A stretch of DNA of 64,000 nt from Euptelea pleiosperma (Eukaryota > Streptophyta > Magnoliopsida > Ranunculales > Eupteleaceae): positions 13,827,190 to 13,891,189 of the forward strand of contig CM068553.1 in assembly GCA_035048495.1 (NCBI GenBank), in the 5' to 3' direction. Below are positions 45,620 through 57,848 of the stretch, piece after piece. Position 1 is the first letter of the stretch, and each line of letters begins with the position of its first letter. The notes beneath the pieces are model-generated. The model was not told the origin of the DNA, searched no databases, and was given only the letters and a program-made list of their open reading frames with translations. A program made the translations under genes and the position numbers.

Positions 45620-46491
45620 GGAGTGTGATCCTACTTAGCCAGTTTGTAGTCACATGGCTTGCCCGCGGCCTTGGCAGACTCGGGCTAATAGCCCCACGAG
45701 CTGCTGTCTCTGTACTTCAGACACAAAACTTGTGTCCTCCCTACCATGAGGACAAATTTAGTCTGCAATGTTTACAGATTTTAAAGTATGCAAACAGTGT
45801 CAGTACTGTTGGATGTCCCTTGAAAAATGTGTTATTTCAAGGTTTTCAAAAAAAAAATTATAAATTGAAAACACGTTTTTCAATGAGCATTCAATGGTGG
45901 ATACAATGTTTACATACTTTTAAGTCTATAAACGAATGCATACTATATTTCTCCCTACCATGTTCACGTGGCAGCTCAAGTGATGCAGCGCAGACTGTAT
46001 ACTGCAGAGTGCAGATAATGTTTTAAAAAAGGAAAAAGATGGAACTAGGATACCTGACGCTTTTTGGCCAAGGTAGTCTCTAGCCATTAGATTTTAGTAC
46101 TTTTTAAGGCATGTTTCTAACCGTTGGATTCAACCATTTTTTAGCACTACAACCTGTCAGGTATACCTTGTTACATCATGACCCCTTAAAAAAGACTATT
46201 GTAATAAAAATAACAGCCGTTATAACAGTAACACCTCCACCCCAATCGATAAAAAGTGATAGCAATATAACAGCCGTTATAAAAAAAACATTTTTTAACG
46301 ATCATCAGGGTTGTTTTGAAGAAAAAAACATTCCGAGCTTTTTTTTACTCCAAATGTGAGACCCATTATAATGGCCGTTATAACAGTCATAACAGATGAT
46401 CGATTTGCATGTTATAATTATTATTGGATCAGTGGACCATTGCACATAGCCCAAGTAGTTCTGGTACAAGTCTATAGTCCAGACTCCATAC
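45620..46491. repeat. Spacer with a partial M3 element
   Basis: 45757-45961 resembles 24400-24560 in reverse orientation. 46195-46400 contains GTTATAACAGCCGTTATAAC-type words without M3 termini, a decayed M3 copy. A 167-codon open frame spans 45523-46026 but runs across repeat sequence and has no recognised domain. Confidence 0.5.
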
Positions 46492-46852
46492 CATGATTTA
46501 AAAAACGGCCCGTTATAACGGATTCGGACCTCCCCCATTACGTTATGTACCGTTAAAATACCCAGAAATAACAGCTGTTATTTTTCCGTTATAACAAAAA
46601 TAACAACCGTTATTTTCTGGAAAATTTTGAGGAAAAAATGGCCGTTATTTCTGTTTTTCCGTTCTTTTCAGTTTTATTTTTGAAAATCTGAAATTGAAAT
46701 TTCAAAATTCAAATTTTGAATTCCGGCACCATTTTCCCGTTACTTTCTATTTTTACCCGTTTAAAAGGGGCCGTTATAACGTGGGGGCATATAACGGTAA
46801 CGCCCCCAGTCCGTTATACGCCCCCACGTTATAACGGCCCCTTTTAAATCTT
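46492..46852 (-). mobile_element. M3 family element, copy g
   Basis: Minus orientation: begins CATGATTTAAAAAACGGCCC and ends GGCCCCTTTTAAATCTTG, flanked by ACTCCATAC (46483-46491) and GGTCCATAC (46853-46861). A nearly perfect internal palindrome near 46764-46840 (ACGTGGGGGCATATAACGG / CCGTTATACGCCCCCACGT) surrounds its end. GTTATAACGG subtype. Confidence 0.85.
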
Positions 46853-46861
46853 GGTCCATAC

Positions 46862-47342
46862 TACACAAGTAGAGAACATTCTTATCAATCCAGACCGTCT
46901 ACTAATAGGACCCATTTACAAGATCTCAACCATTAATCAATCCCAATGATTTTATTTTTATCCATATAACCAATTGGAATTTTTCTTTGATCAGCCAACA
47001 ATATCAAGAACAATAGTCTAGAAAAAGTACCCATTGATTAAGTTAATTTTTTTGCCTAAGAAATCTCCTACATGGGTACCACTGATTAACGGTCCAGATT
47101 TATCAGAATATGCACTATTTTTAAGATTAGAACTAGGTAATGTTATAATATGGTAGTACAAGGACTACCTAATAAACTGCCCTCCAGCCAAACCAGCCTG
47201 AGCCGAATCCAAGCGAGCCTAGTCAGCGAGTCTGCAGAAACGACTGGTAGGAAAAAAAGCCGACCGTTGGACCGAAAATCCAAAAATAATATAAAACAAC
47301 AATTTATCCCATCACAGTCTCTCTCTATATGATTGTCAGCGC

Positions 47343-47397
<55 letters not shown>

Positions 47398-47482
47398 GTC
47401 TCCCTCTTCAAAGTTCAAACCCATCGCTCCGAACAAGAAATTCTCTATATTCTCTTCTTCTCTGAACATCTAATCTAATTTA
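46862..47482. promoter_or_regulatory. Upstream region of the pectinesterase gene with (CT)n
   Basis: A long (TC)n run of about 50 bp lies at 47345-47394, roughly 90-140 bases before the start codon. Pyrimidine-rich CT tracts are frequent in plant 5' leaders and core promoters. CTCTCTCTATATGATTG at 47320-47335 could be a weak TATA region. No protein-coding feature upstream. Confidence 0.45.
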
Positions 47483-49439
47483 ATGGCCTCTCTCCACACC
47501 CTCTTCGTCCTCTTCTTATCTTGCTTCACGTTGTTCTTCTTACATGCACCACTATTGGTTATGAGTACTCACCATGGCCTCAACTCACTCACCACCACTT
47601 CTTCTAAATCTAACACTACCAAGCACCATCACAAATGGGTCGGACCCACCGGCTTCCGTTTGATCACTGTTGATGCTCGTGGGTCCGGAGAGTTCCTGTC
47701 CGTTCAAGCTGCTGTTGAGTCGGTCCCAGAGAACAACACAGAGAATGTTGTCATACAGATTAACGCCGGATATTACATGTAATCTACAGTTTCTCCCTTC
47801 AATGGGTATTGTTTCTTTCTTCCTTCTTTGGTTTAGTTTTTCTAAAATTGTGATATGGTGTGGTGGGGTGCAGAGAGAAAGTTGTGGTACCGGCTACGAA
47901 GCCTTACATCACGTTTCAAGGAGCAGGGAGGGATCTAACGGTGATCGAGTGGCATGATCGGGCTAGCGACCGTGGGCCCAATGGTCAACAGCTTCGAACT
48001 TATAATACGGCTTCTGTTACTGTTTTTGCTAAGTATTTCTCTGCTAGAAACATCAGCTTCAAGGTAAGTGAAGTTCTATTGCTCAAGCAAGAAGGCGAAA
48101 TTACAAGAATGCCCATGAGGACTGTAGCTTTGTTAGGTTATGAACTTATGGCCATTGATATTAGTTTGATAGATCATAACTTATCAAAATTGGTAAGTTG
48201 GTCCCACAACATGACCATCAATATTTATAGACCATATTTAGATCTAGAAGACTCACACCTTAATTAATCTTGGGTATTATATATTTTAAGTTGACAAATG
48301 GACCTGCAGAACACGGCACCAGCGCCAATGCCAGGACTAGAAGGGTGGCAAGCTGCAGCAATCCGCATATCGGGCGACAAGGCTTACTTCTCCGGATGCG
48401 GCTTCTACGGCGCACAAGACACACTATGCGACGATGCGGGACGCCATTACTTCAAGGAGTGCTACATCGAGGGTTCGATCGACTTCATCTTTGGCAATGG
48501 ACGATCCATGTACAAAGTACATACTACAATATACCCTACACATTCTAAACTTAAAAGTTCCCCATAAGTTATCAAGGGTGGTTTCACTTTAGATTTCGTA
48601 GCATAAAGGACACTCAAGTCATTTTGGTAAAAGATTAGGGCATTTTGGTCACTCCACTAAAGTGTAGGTAAATTTCTGCACCTACGAAAATCCATGCAGA
48701 GAAAAATTTGAAAGGCACTTTTTGGAGGTCCTGGTCAAAAAGACAGAGTTTACTTTCTATATGAACCCTCACCTGTTATTAAATTACAAAAAGGCCCCTA
48801 CCTTTTCCAAAAGGTTTAATCTTGTAAAGCTCCAGAAGACACTGCTCTGACTTGTAAGGGCATTTTCGTAATTTAACAAGAAAACTCTGGTGGTTGGGTG
48901 CAGGATTGCGAGCTGCACTCAATAGCGACGAGGTTCGGTTCTATAGCGGCGCAAGATAGGAAGTCTCCTGACGAGAGAACTGGGTTCGCTTTCGTGCGCT
49001 GTAGGGTGACGGGTACCGGTCCTCTCTACGTGGGGCGTGCGATGGGGCAGTACTCAAGGATCGTTTTCTCCTACACATACTTCGATGACGTGGTAGCAAC
49101 AGGTGGTTGGGATGATTGGGACCACACCAGCAACAAGAACAAGTAAAAATCCTATACCTTTACTGGGTGTGTTTGGATGCAATGATATCTTTATTCCTTT
49201 ACGAGGATAAGCATATCCGAGATAGAATGGTGTTTATTGTGTTAGTTCTAATTAAACTAAGAAGGGATTGTTTGTTTGACAGGACGGTGTTCTTCGGAGT
49301 GTACAAATGCTGGGGTCCTGGAGCTGATGCGGTGCGAGGTGTGTCGTGGGCTCGCGAGCTTAATTACGAGTCGGCGCATCCATTCCTCGTCAAGAGTTTC
49401 GTGAACGGAAGGCACTGGATCGCAACCTCCGATGCTTAG
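47483..49439 (+). CDS. PME53-like: Pectinesterase (PME53-like), group without PRO domain
   Basis: Exons 47483-47778, 47874-48063, 48310-48516, 48904-49142 and 49283-49439 (GT-AG) give 362 residues. An N-terminal signal peptide ([20 protein letters not shown]) is followed by a His/Ser/Thr-rich linker and the CE8 beta-helix. Catalytic blocks are seen: [30 protein letters not shown] (first catalytic Asp), DFIFGNG (second Asp) and [10 protein letters not shown] (substrate Arg). The usual LGRPW is VGRAM here; to my knowledge the PME53 branch shares this. There is no PMEI-like PRO region. The enzyme removes methyl esters from homogalacturonan in the cell wall, affecting calcium crosslinking and wall stiffness. 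The ending [13 protein letters not shown] is typical of the branch. It lies in the loop of the inverted duplication. No lesion seen. Confidence 0.95.
48517..48903. other. Intron 3 of the pectinesterase gene
   Basis: Holds a weak fold-back of GGGCATTTTGGTCACTCC / GGGCATTTTCGTAATTTAAC type; otherwise featureless. Confidence 0.4.
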
Positions 49440-50136
49440 CCATGCAACCCCTTCTCTCCTCCCAAAATTTGTTCATTCAATGCCTAATAAGAGAGCGTGA
49501 TCCATCTGTAATATTTCATAATATTTCTTATTTTTTCAAATTATTCTTGACACCAAAGTAATGTATTTTAATTTTAATTTGGCCGGGCCATGTGTTTTAA
49601 TCTAATTGGCTTATCTTATCCCATCATTTCAAATCTCTTAGCCGTTGTAATCAATGATCTTCAACAACTTGGGGTTCTTTGCTAGCAGGGTGTAAAAGGA
49701 TTTCTTGGCTGCACATTCCATCCGAATTAAACAAACAACGAACAGGTTCTTCCGAAGACCTAAATTTTTACACAAATTTTTGCAAAGCTCTCGGGCATAT
49801 ATTCCGAGAATCCAAGTTTTGCTTTCGCAAAAGTGAATGCCAACTCAGCACTGTCAACCACCTGTTGGGTCCCGAGATCCACCAATGGAATTTCCAGTGA
49901 AAATTTATGTCCAAAAATTTAGGTATGCAGATCCCGACCCATTAAACAATATCCTCTAATTTTTTTAGAAGCTATGTAATAAAAAAAAGTAAAGCAAATT
50001 GAAATTAAGAAAATGTTGTGACTATTGTGAGCTGGCTCACATTGTGATAGGCACTCCATTATTAGGGTACTGTACTCTTGTTGGAGGTAAGGTCCACATT
50101 TTCAAGGTGCCTACCTTTAAAGGTCAAAACTGACGT
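49440..50136. other. 3' flank of the pectinesterase gene
   Basis: Likely contains the 3' untranslated region. No gene or complete element. Confidence 0.5.
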
Positions 50137-50139
50137 TTG

Positions 50140-50400
50140 GTTCTACGCAACCATGTGAGACCTACATATATAAGAACAAACGTTGATAGATCACGCGGGC
50201 CCAACATAAGAACAAAGATCGATAGTTTGTGGGGGCCACATATAATAACTAGAGTTGATAAATCATGTAGCACACATGTTAATGGGTCGATAAATCATGT
50301 GGGTCCACATAAGAATGGAAGTTGATATATCATATGTGGGTGCCAAATAATAGAGGGGCATTGATAGATCATACATGTGCTATATGTCAAGTGGGCCCAT
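50140..50400 (+). repeat. Degenerate tandem repeat, period about 40 bp
   Basis: GTTGATAGATCA followed by GTGGG.CC.ACATAAGAACA recurs at about 50180, 50218, 50254, 50288 and 50322, with substitutions. No coding signature in any frame. Confidence 0.65.
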
Positions 50401-50913
50401 ACATCATACATTAGCCACATATTAGGTGGCCTAAGTCCATTGGGGGTGGAGGGTGAACCTTCCAAGTACATGCGTCTTCGAAGACCCAGGGGGGAGGTGA
50501 ACCTTCGAAGGTTAACTTTCTTGCATCTTCCAGGTCCATTGTGTCTATGAAGGTGCGCGCCTTGATGTGATCCAAACACTAGTCATCAATCAAGATGCAC
50601 TCCTTTAGCCAAGATGCACGTCGAAGATGCGCTACCAAACACAGCCCTGCATTCTAGTCACCTTATAAAACAAAAAGTAGCCAATAGTACTTTCAGGTTT
50701 GGCGAGATTGAGTGCATGCCCTAAAGAAGTAGGGTATAGGGTTATGGCTCATATTAGGTGTGAGTTGATCCGGCTCAAGTGACGGTACATAAATCTAAAG
50801 ATCAGAATATTAGTATTTTATTATTTTTCGTAAAAAAAACCTCAATAATAGTAAAAACAAATATTTGCTAATACGGCATTTGTTTTTGGATGAGTGTTAT
50901 TTTGAAATGGGTC

Positions 50914-51252
50914 AGGCTCAGGGGACACCCATTTTTGACACCCATTTTGGTGTATCCACATAGAAGATGAATCAATGGCTGATTTTTGGTGGGGATGATC
51001 TCCTCACCATATAGATCACCCCAACAAAACATCAGCCCATTCTCAAATTTCTAACCCCATCAAATGTGGTTTTCAAGTTACATGGTAAAAATCGGCAGTC
51101 CATAATTCTTCAGCTTCTGAACCAGTCTATGAATATCATAATGAATTTTTGTGAGGATGATCTCCTCACCATAGAGATCATCAACACCAAAAATCAGCCA
51201 TTGATTCATCTTTTATGTGGGTAAGCAAAAATGGGTGTCCCTCCGAGCCCGA
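50914..51252. mobile_element. Fold-back MITE, family M6
   Basis: Arms CTCAGGGGACACCCATTTTT and AAAAATGGGTGTCCCTCCGAG are inverted, continuing through GAAGATGAATCAATGGCTG / CAGCCATTGATTCATCTT and GGATGATCTCCTCACC on both sides. Related to 5643-6160 and 14690-15060. A short M3 fragment (CATAATGGGATTGGGGCG to GGTTTTTAAACCATGG) follows at 51268-51316. Confidence 0.75.
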
Positions 51253-51316
51253 CCCTTTTGAAATAACATAATGGGATTGGGGCGTTACCGTTATAATGGC
51301 CGGTTTTTAAACCATG

Positions 51317-52306
51317 GTGGTGCTCTAAACCTTGAAAAATTAGCATGACACGTGAGGTTATAGTGCATTGGGAGTGGTATCTACACCTATATGTACAGCA
51401 CGAATACCTGTGACTCTTGAGCGCGCTATCACAGGCCCACAGATCGAGCCCGATTCAAACCCATATTCAAGCCTATTTGTGGACCATTCCCTACCATCCA
51501 TGATCTTCTAGAAAGTTACAAGAACTATCCAATAAAGGAAGATAGGAATTGTATAGAGAATTCTAGAGTGTTCCTAGCCGATAGATCATCGCCACCTGGC
51601 ATGATCCTAACCATTGATGTCAAGGCTCGTACCTATATAAAGGGGCAAGCCCCAACTCATTTGTAATTATCCAGAGTTGAGCAATACAAGTCTCATTCTC
51701 TAAGAGCTCTCTTGTGTCCTTGTGTACTTCTTGAGTGAGTGAAAGTAGTGCTTAGGCAAGGCCAAATCTTAAGTCACTTTGGGGAAGGCTGACTTGAGAT
51801 AACAACGAGCGACTAACTCAAGTGCCGCACAGTCTTTAGCAAGGTTTCAAGACTAAGTCGGTGACAGCGCAGTGTTCTTTTGGCATATATGTAGAATATT
51901 ATATGGTTCTTATACAAGTTATCTAAAACCATACACGTGTGTGGCAATATGAGTCCCAGTATTAGGTCAGAAGTTAGATTGACCATACTCCAAAATTTAT
52001 TATTTATTATTGGAAAAGTTTCTAACCGTCTGATATGATCTGTAACATTCATATTTGACGCTTAGAAATCACAAATCAGACTGCCTTTTGGTGTGTAGTT
52101 CCACCAAGGGTGGGCCAAACATTCAGGGTCAATGGAACAAAAGAGTATATCACGTGACATTTAAGGAAGGAAGGCTTCAAACTTGGAGCGAATAAATTTG
52201 TGCTCGAGAATCTGCAGGCCTGTGAATATGCACCAAACTTAGAACACCTCACAAGCTTAGAATTATGGTCAATTTTCACCTGCCACTTACTACTACTAAT
52301 TAACAA
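51317..52306. repeat. LTR-like remnant and gene-free sequence
   Basis: 51520-51790 looks like a retrotransposon LTR fragment: CCTATATAAAGGGGC TATA box near 51630, then a leader with AGAGTTGAGCAATACAAG and TCTTGTGTCC. Boundaries not found. No gene elsewhere in the interval. Confidence 0.4.
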
Positions 52307-52640
52307 CTAGGGGACGCCACGTGTGATGCACGTGCTCCTTACACGTGGCATGCTCTTAGAGATCATTGACCGTCTGGATGTTTGGCTCATCTCTAAGTGG
52401 ACTTACATACAAAAATTCATCCTAATTAGTAACTTTTATCCGTTGGATTAGTCTTTTTCATTTATTTTAAACCATAGATTTTGAGCATTATTTGGAAGAA
52501 GTGACACATTATTAGAGATCACTGACCGTTTGGATGTTTGGCCCATCCTTAGGTGGACAAACATGCAAAAAACAGCCTAATTAGTGATTTCTAAGCATTC
52601 AATTTGAGTTGTTTTCTTGCGTTGATTTTTAACCGTAGAA
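52307..52640 (-). mobile_element. Probable Helitron H2 end with M2 core
   Basis: On the minus strand it ends CCCCTAG before T at 52307, with CACGTG repeated in the subterminal hairpin zone (CACGTGTGATGCACGTG). The core repeats the GAGATCATTGACCGTCTGGATG and TCCGTTGGATTAG words twice, suggesting a partial duplication. The 5' end is not found. Confidence 0.5.
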
Positions 52641-52895
52641 TTTTTTATGGTTAGGATTGGTGAAAATGTGTGCCAAGTTAGAAAATCCTCATATGAGTAT
52701 AAAATGAAGCCTAGGATGTTGATCCAGAAATCTGTTTCATATCGTATATAAAAAAAATGTTGATTTGTTTTTCTCTTTTTTCTTTCTTTATTACAGTAGG
52801 TAAGCTGTGATTGAACTCATTCTAACTTCGTTGCAATGTAAATAATATCAACCAATTGCTCAACAAGTTCAAACCAATTGAGTTTACTCATCTCC

Positions 52896-53176
52896 AATTC
52901 TCCATATACCTGTAGTTTCTGGTTTATACCATAGAAGAAGGTTGATTTGCAGCAGGTGTATATATACTCGCAACATAAGAAGAGCAGTACTGATCCAACA
53001 TTTAATGTGCCTCCAACATCTAATGTGCTCTCAGGATATATCTTCAGACGTCAAGGATGATGATGGAGGCACATTAGATGTTGGATTAGTACTACTCTTC
53101 TTACATTGTCGAGAATCAGTCTTCTTCTATGGTATAGAGCTAGAAACTGCAAGTATATGGAGAATTGGAAGAGGAG
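52896..53176. mobile_element. Fold-back insertion within copia gag
   Basis: Left ATTCTCCATATACCTGTAG and right GCAAGTATATGGAGAATTGG are inverted, as are TATACCATAGAAGAAGG / TCTTCTTCTATGGTATA, and ATGTGCCTCCAACATCTAAT / ATTAGATGTTGGATTAGTAC. About 280 bp hairpin. It interrupts or abuts the 3' part of the gag region. Confidence 0.65.
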
Positions 53177-53597
53177 TAGATTCAATTGGTTTGAACTTGT
53201 AGAGTAATTTGATAAATCTAACAAAATTCTATTAAGCTCATTTAGATGTCCATTTGTAGTCGTATCTTCCCTCATGGTCAATGTATAGAGTTGTTTCTTA
53301 AGGTACAATCTACTAGTGAGAGACTTCGTCATATAGAAACTTTCAAGCTTTGACCAAAGCATCGCCGCTGATTTCTCGTGCATAAATTGTATGTGATCTC
53401 CTTCTCCAAGCACAACAGAATTGTACTACATGCTTTTAGGTCATCATCCGACATGTCATCAGGCTTACCATTCAACGCTTTGTGCAGACCTAGTTGGATT
53501 AAGACGTCTGTAACTTGGACTTGCCATAATTCAAAATTGTTAGTACCAATGAATTTCTCCACCTCGAACTTGGCGTTCATCACCTTCGTATGTTTTG

Positions 53598-54835
53598 GTT
53601 AGGCCTATCAATGGATAGTCGAAAGTTCGAATCCGTATTCGAAATTTCGTATATCGGAGTCGAATTCGGATAATTTTATTAGATTCGAATGAATTTCGGA
53701 TACGGATAGTGACATATCCACTTCGACAATAGCCAATCCGAAACACTTTAGGGATAGTTTCTTCTTTTCGCCTTCCCTAATATATAAAATCATTTTCAGT
53801 TGCCCTAACTCATCTCTTTGTTCTGCTCTCGTCTCTCACTCATGAAGGCCGACTTACTCTCTCCAAGCCCAATCCTAGCAAGCTTCAAGGGTTCGACGAG
53901 TTTCCAGACTGGGGATCTCTTAAACGCCAGCAATAATGGGATCTCCAGTGACATTACCGGCATTACTCGTTAGCATTTTGACGAGGATCAATAAATTTGA
54001 AGGAATCCTCCCGAAGAACATCGGAGATTTAGGTTTTTTTTTTTACAGATGATGGATCTCGTGTTTGAGACTTGAGAAGGCGAAAACACAAATCCAAACG
54101 CTTTCAAGGTGGATTACACCAAATCTTGCCCCGCTTTCAGAATCTAATCTTCCTTTTTTTCTTAGTATTCTTCAATTTTTTGATTTTTTTTTTGTGGGAA
54201 TCGTTTGTTTTTATTTATTTTACATTTATCTTGATCTTTTTAGATTTTTATTTTTGGCATTAGATTCAATCGATTGGGAGGAATTTTTTGGATAGCATTT
54301 GAATCCAATTTGCTGATATGTCGATTCGGATATCCAAATATTTGGATATCCGACAAACAAATCGAATTCGAATAGTGGTTTGGAACAAGGTTTAAAGGAG
54401 GCCGTTTTAACGGTTAAACGGACTGGGGGCGTTACCGTTTAAACAGATTGAAACGGTCAGGGGCAAAAAGGGAAAAAATGGAATTAAACGGATTTTAACA
54501 AAAAAATTGGCGCTGAAATTCAAATTTTGAAATTCGAAAATTAAAAAAAAAAAAAACGGATTTTAACGGAATTAAACAGATTTAACGGCCGTTTTTTTCA
54601 CAAAATTTTTTAAATTAAACGGCTGTTTAAACGATTTTAACGGCCGTTTTTTTCAAAACCCATAAAACGTGTTTAAACGGTTTTAACGGAAACGGGCTTG
54701 GGGCGTTACCGTTTAAACGGCCGTTTTTAAAACCATGGTTTGGAATATCCGTTAGATTTCGGATTTGAATTCGAATATCAGTAATTTTTTTCGAATTTGA
54801 ATTCAGAGACTCTTGTATCCGATTCGATAGGCATC
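53598..54835. mobile_element. Unknown element inserted between copia leader and gag
   Basis: The ends GGCCTATCAATGGATAGTCG and CGATAGGCATCCATTGAC are imperfect inverted repeats, and both flanks are rich in TTCGAAT/ATTCGAA words (TCGGATATCCAAATATTTGG). The interior 53800-54300 has a leader-like C/T-rich segment and a short frame beginning MKADLLSPSPILASFKG, possibly a captured host fragment; not identified. Confidence 0.5.
54386..54736 (+). mobile_element. M3 family element, copy h, perfect 9-bp TSD
   Basis: Starts CAAGGTTTAAAGGAGGCCG and ends CGGCCGTTTTTAAAACCAT, flanked by GGTTTGGAA at 54377-54385 and 54737-54745. GTTTAAACGG subtype, 351 bp, the youngest layer of this nest. Confidence 0.92.
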
Positions 54836-55880
54836 CATTGACATCTCTATTTTTGGCATTATCCCTTTCGAATCCTTGAGCTCTAATATCAGTTTGTTGC
54901 AGAAAAACCCTAAGCAATCCTTCGAAGGACAAACAATTGCCGACAATGAACACACGCTACAAACAGAGAAATTAAATAAAGCAAACAAAGAACACAAGCT
55001 TTTACGAGGTTTGATCGAAACCTACGTCTACGGACAATGATGATCGGATCTTCATTATAAATCAATAAGGTACAAGATTATTCTCTCAATTTCTAATACA
55101 ACCCCTCACATGCACTCTCTATTGTTTCTCACGCACTCATACAAAGACTGCGTAGGCCCTAGTGCGCCACATGATTCCGCGACGCACTCTCGCAGACATT
55201 AATATTTCCACTCCTACCCCCATTGTATTGACGACCGAAACGCACTGTGATTCACCCAAGCAGACTATAGCTTCAACATTATAGCCAATTCATTGGACCT
55301 CTGTCTGGCTAACATCGTTCCAGTATTTCGCTTTTCGATTTGAATCAAATTCCTTTCTCTTTTGATTTAATTTTGAACTTAAGAGAAGAAAATCAAATCC
55401 CTTTCCCTCTTTGTACTTCATTTCAATGTTTTAAAACCCGGAACAATCATTTACCCGGTGGACTGCCCGGTTCACCAGGTCAATAATTCAAATATTTGAT
55501 CAAAAGGAGAGCCCGCCCGGGTTTTTTCTGGTCAAGTTCCTTGGTCAATGTTGGACTAGTCCGCATGTTCACCGGCTCAACTGGCCGGGCTCAGTCCCGG
55601 GTCTTACAACACTGCTTCAGTCATAGTAGTTCCATTGCTATTTTTCTGGAGAGGGTGTAGCATCAAATCAGAAAAATTTTAGATGCAGAGGACTTTCGTG
55701 GCCCGCCCTACTTATGATTCTTGGGCCCACCGACTGCATGGATGTTTACCCCACCCCTTGGTACATACACACAAAAAAAAAAAAATTCTGCCTAATTGGT
55801 TATCTTTAGCCATTAGTTTTAGCATTTTTTAGGAGTGATTCTTATCATTGGAATGAAGTTTTCGGCACTAACACTATTTA

Positions 55881-56106
55881 GGGCGTGTTTGATTGCACGG
55901 AAAATTTTCTTGGAAAAATCCTCTTTTCCCTTGGAACATTTTCCCGAGAAAAATACAACTGGGAAACAAGTTCCCACCTATAAGGGCGGGAAATGAATTC
56001 TAGGCGGGTGTGAAAATCTAGTTTTCTCGGGAAATTCTTCCCGATCAAACAATGGAAAATTATGTTTTCCCAAGAAAATACTATTTTCACATACGAATCA
56101 AATTAA
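55881..56106. mobile_element. Tourist-like MITE, family M4, right end eroded
   Basis: Starts GGGCGTGTTTGATTGCACGG after TTA (55878-55880). The right end is decayed (ACGAATCAAATTAACTC). Interior has TTTTCCCAAGAAAATAC-type arms. Absent from the left arm. Confidence 0.7.
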
Positions 56107-56156
56107 CTCTTTTTTTTTTTTGGTGTTTATGTCCACTAAAGGGGTAGGGCTAAACC

Positions 56157-56496
56157 AAGGTTTAAAAGGGGCCGCTATAACGGACTGGGGGTTGTTACCA
56201 TTTTTTCCGTATAATGAATAACACTCAGGGACAAAAATGAAAAATATTGGAAAAATGGTGGTGATTTCAGAAATGAAAAATGACGGGAAACGGAAAAATA
56301 ACGTCCATTTTTTTTCACAATTTTTTCAGAAAATAACTGTCGTTATAATGGAAAAATACCGGAAAACAACGGACGTTATAACGAAAATAACAGCCATTAT
56401 TTTTTGAGCGTTTTACCAGTACACAACGTAACAGGGGAGGTCCTAATCCGTTACAACGGCTGTTATCTCGTTATAACGACCGTTTTTTAAACCATG
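56157..56496 (+). mobile_element. M3 family element, copy i
   Basis: Starts AAGGTTTAAAAGGGGCCG, ends GACCGTTTTTTAAACCATG, flanked by GGCTAAACC (56148-56156) and GGCTAAGCA (56497-56505). GTTATAACGG subtype, 340 bp. Absent from the corresponding place in the left arm (about 39395), which confirms both element boundaries. Confidence 0.92.
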
Positions 56497-57244
56497 GGCT
56501 AAGCATCCATGCGGTTGGTGGGCCAAACATATGCACTAAGTAGGGCAACGAGAGTCCTCGGCATCCACTACATCCAAAGTCCTTCCCATCAAATCGATGG
56601 GCCCTCTTGGGTCTAAACCAAATGAATGATCTAACCATCCAATAAGTCGACTTATTCGATGGTTAGGATCATTCGAATAGGAGGACTTTTTATTGGTTGA
56701 AGAACCGTTAAGTATGCTATCAGGTAGTAGTTATACACACACTCTAGGGAGGACAAAGGAGGGTTTGTTCTCGGTTTCAGAGGACATGGTGCAGCAACAA
56801 CCGCTACCGTTGTCAATCCAACGACCTTCTCTTCTTCCATGCAAGCCTCGCTTGCAAAGGACCATTGCCCTCCCAAAGAGCACTCCTGCCCTACTTTCTC
56901 TCCATACTTCTTCCAGTTATAGGACCAATGGTCTTTCGAGATAAGGGCACTATGCCAAGACGAAATTCCCCCAAATGCCATCCGTCGGAAGAGCGACCCA
57001 CAATGGCGGGGAGGGTTCAGCTTAGGGTTAGACTTGGGAATGTCTCGGACGGGCGTTGCTCTCAGCAAAGGCTTCTCGACTCGACCTATAACTGTAATAA
57101 CTAACCTCCTCTCTGCTTTCTCTTTTTCATCTTTGGTGTTGGAAGTAGATTTATTTTTTTAGGGTTTTATGTGATCTGGTTTAGGTTTTGGAGTTGCGAG
57201 GGCAGAAACTTGAGCTTCGACTTCTCGAAATCGCTGAACGAGAG

Positions 57245-57848
57245 GTACAAATCCTACCCTCTCTCTCTTTCTCTCTCAATCTTTCAATTGATTGACTGTC
57301 AATGTGTTGATTTCAATCTCTTTATGTGATTTAAAGCAGCTGTAGTTTTCATGACTTGAGTAGCTGTTTGGGAATTTTTTATTTTCTTGGTAACAATTTA
57401 GCTTTTAAAATCTTAGACCTCTTTGGATCATAGTTAGTAAACTCATCGAATAATTCACGAACCGTACAAATTATTCAAAATAGCAAACCGAACAATGTCC
57501 TATTCAAAGGTTTGAAAAATTCACGCATTTTTTGAACATGATCGATTGCTCTCGAATAATTCACGAACTTTTCCGAATTATTCCCGGATTATTTAGTTTT
57601 GAACATGAAGAATCATTTATAAGACAAAAAAAATTGACTATATTTTGCCTTTTTTGCTTTGTTTTATTTTATTTTTATTTTATTTTTGCCAATTTTTTAA
57701 TACATTTTTGCCACAGTCCAAATTGCTAACTATGGTTTGGATCACCATTTTTGTGCAAAAAAAGTGTTTTTCTTTTGGGGCCAAAATGGTAATCGATCCA
57801 CACAAGCCCTTGACTTATTATCAATTTTTTTTTATTGAGAAATTGTAG
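57245..57848. other. Intron 2 of YqgF-like copy B
   Basis: T-rich intron with a CTCTCTCTCTTTCTCTCTC tract just after the donor. It contains ACCGAACAATGTCCTATTC and similar words shared with the left-arm intron (37980-38610), and no other feature. Confidence 0.5.

Larger units (their letters stand above)
53177..55314 (-). mobile_element. Degenerate Ty1/copia element: LTR, primer site and gag, with nested insertions
   Basis: Minus strand. The LTR (55314-54895) starts TGTTAGCCAGACAGAGG and ends TCTGCAACA. Directly inside, CTGATATTAGAGCTC resembles the initiator-tRNA-Met primer site TGGTATCAGAGC. Gag (53583-53180) reads MMNAKFEVEKFIGTNNFELW, LNGKPDDMSDDDLKA, then after a frameshift EKSAAMLWSKLESFYMTKSL and RLYLKKQLYTLTMREDT, the UBN2-type copia gag. 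Leader and gag are separated by a further element (53598-54835), itself split by an M3 element. No pol remains. Confidence 0.8.

Noticed and set aside
45523..46026. 167-codon open frame on the plus strand
   Set aside because: It begins inside an M2 fold-back element and runs through other repeat sequence; the peptide has no recognisable domain.
47143..47469. Minus-strand frame with a poly-Arg/Glu run
   Set aside because: It is the antisense of the (CT)n tract upstream of the pectinesterase gene.
50137..50325. 62-codon frame
   Set aside because: Produced by the approximately 40-bp tandem repeat.
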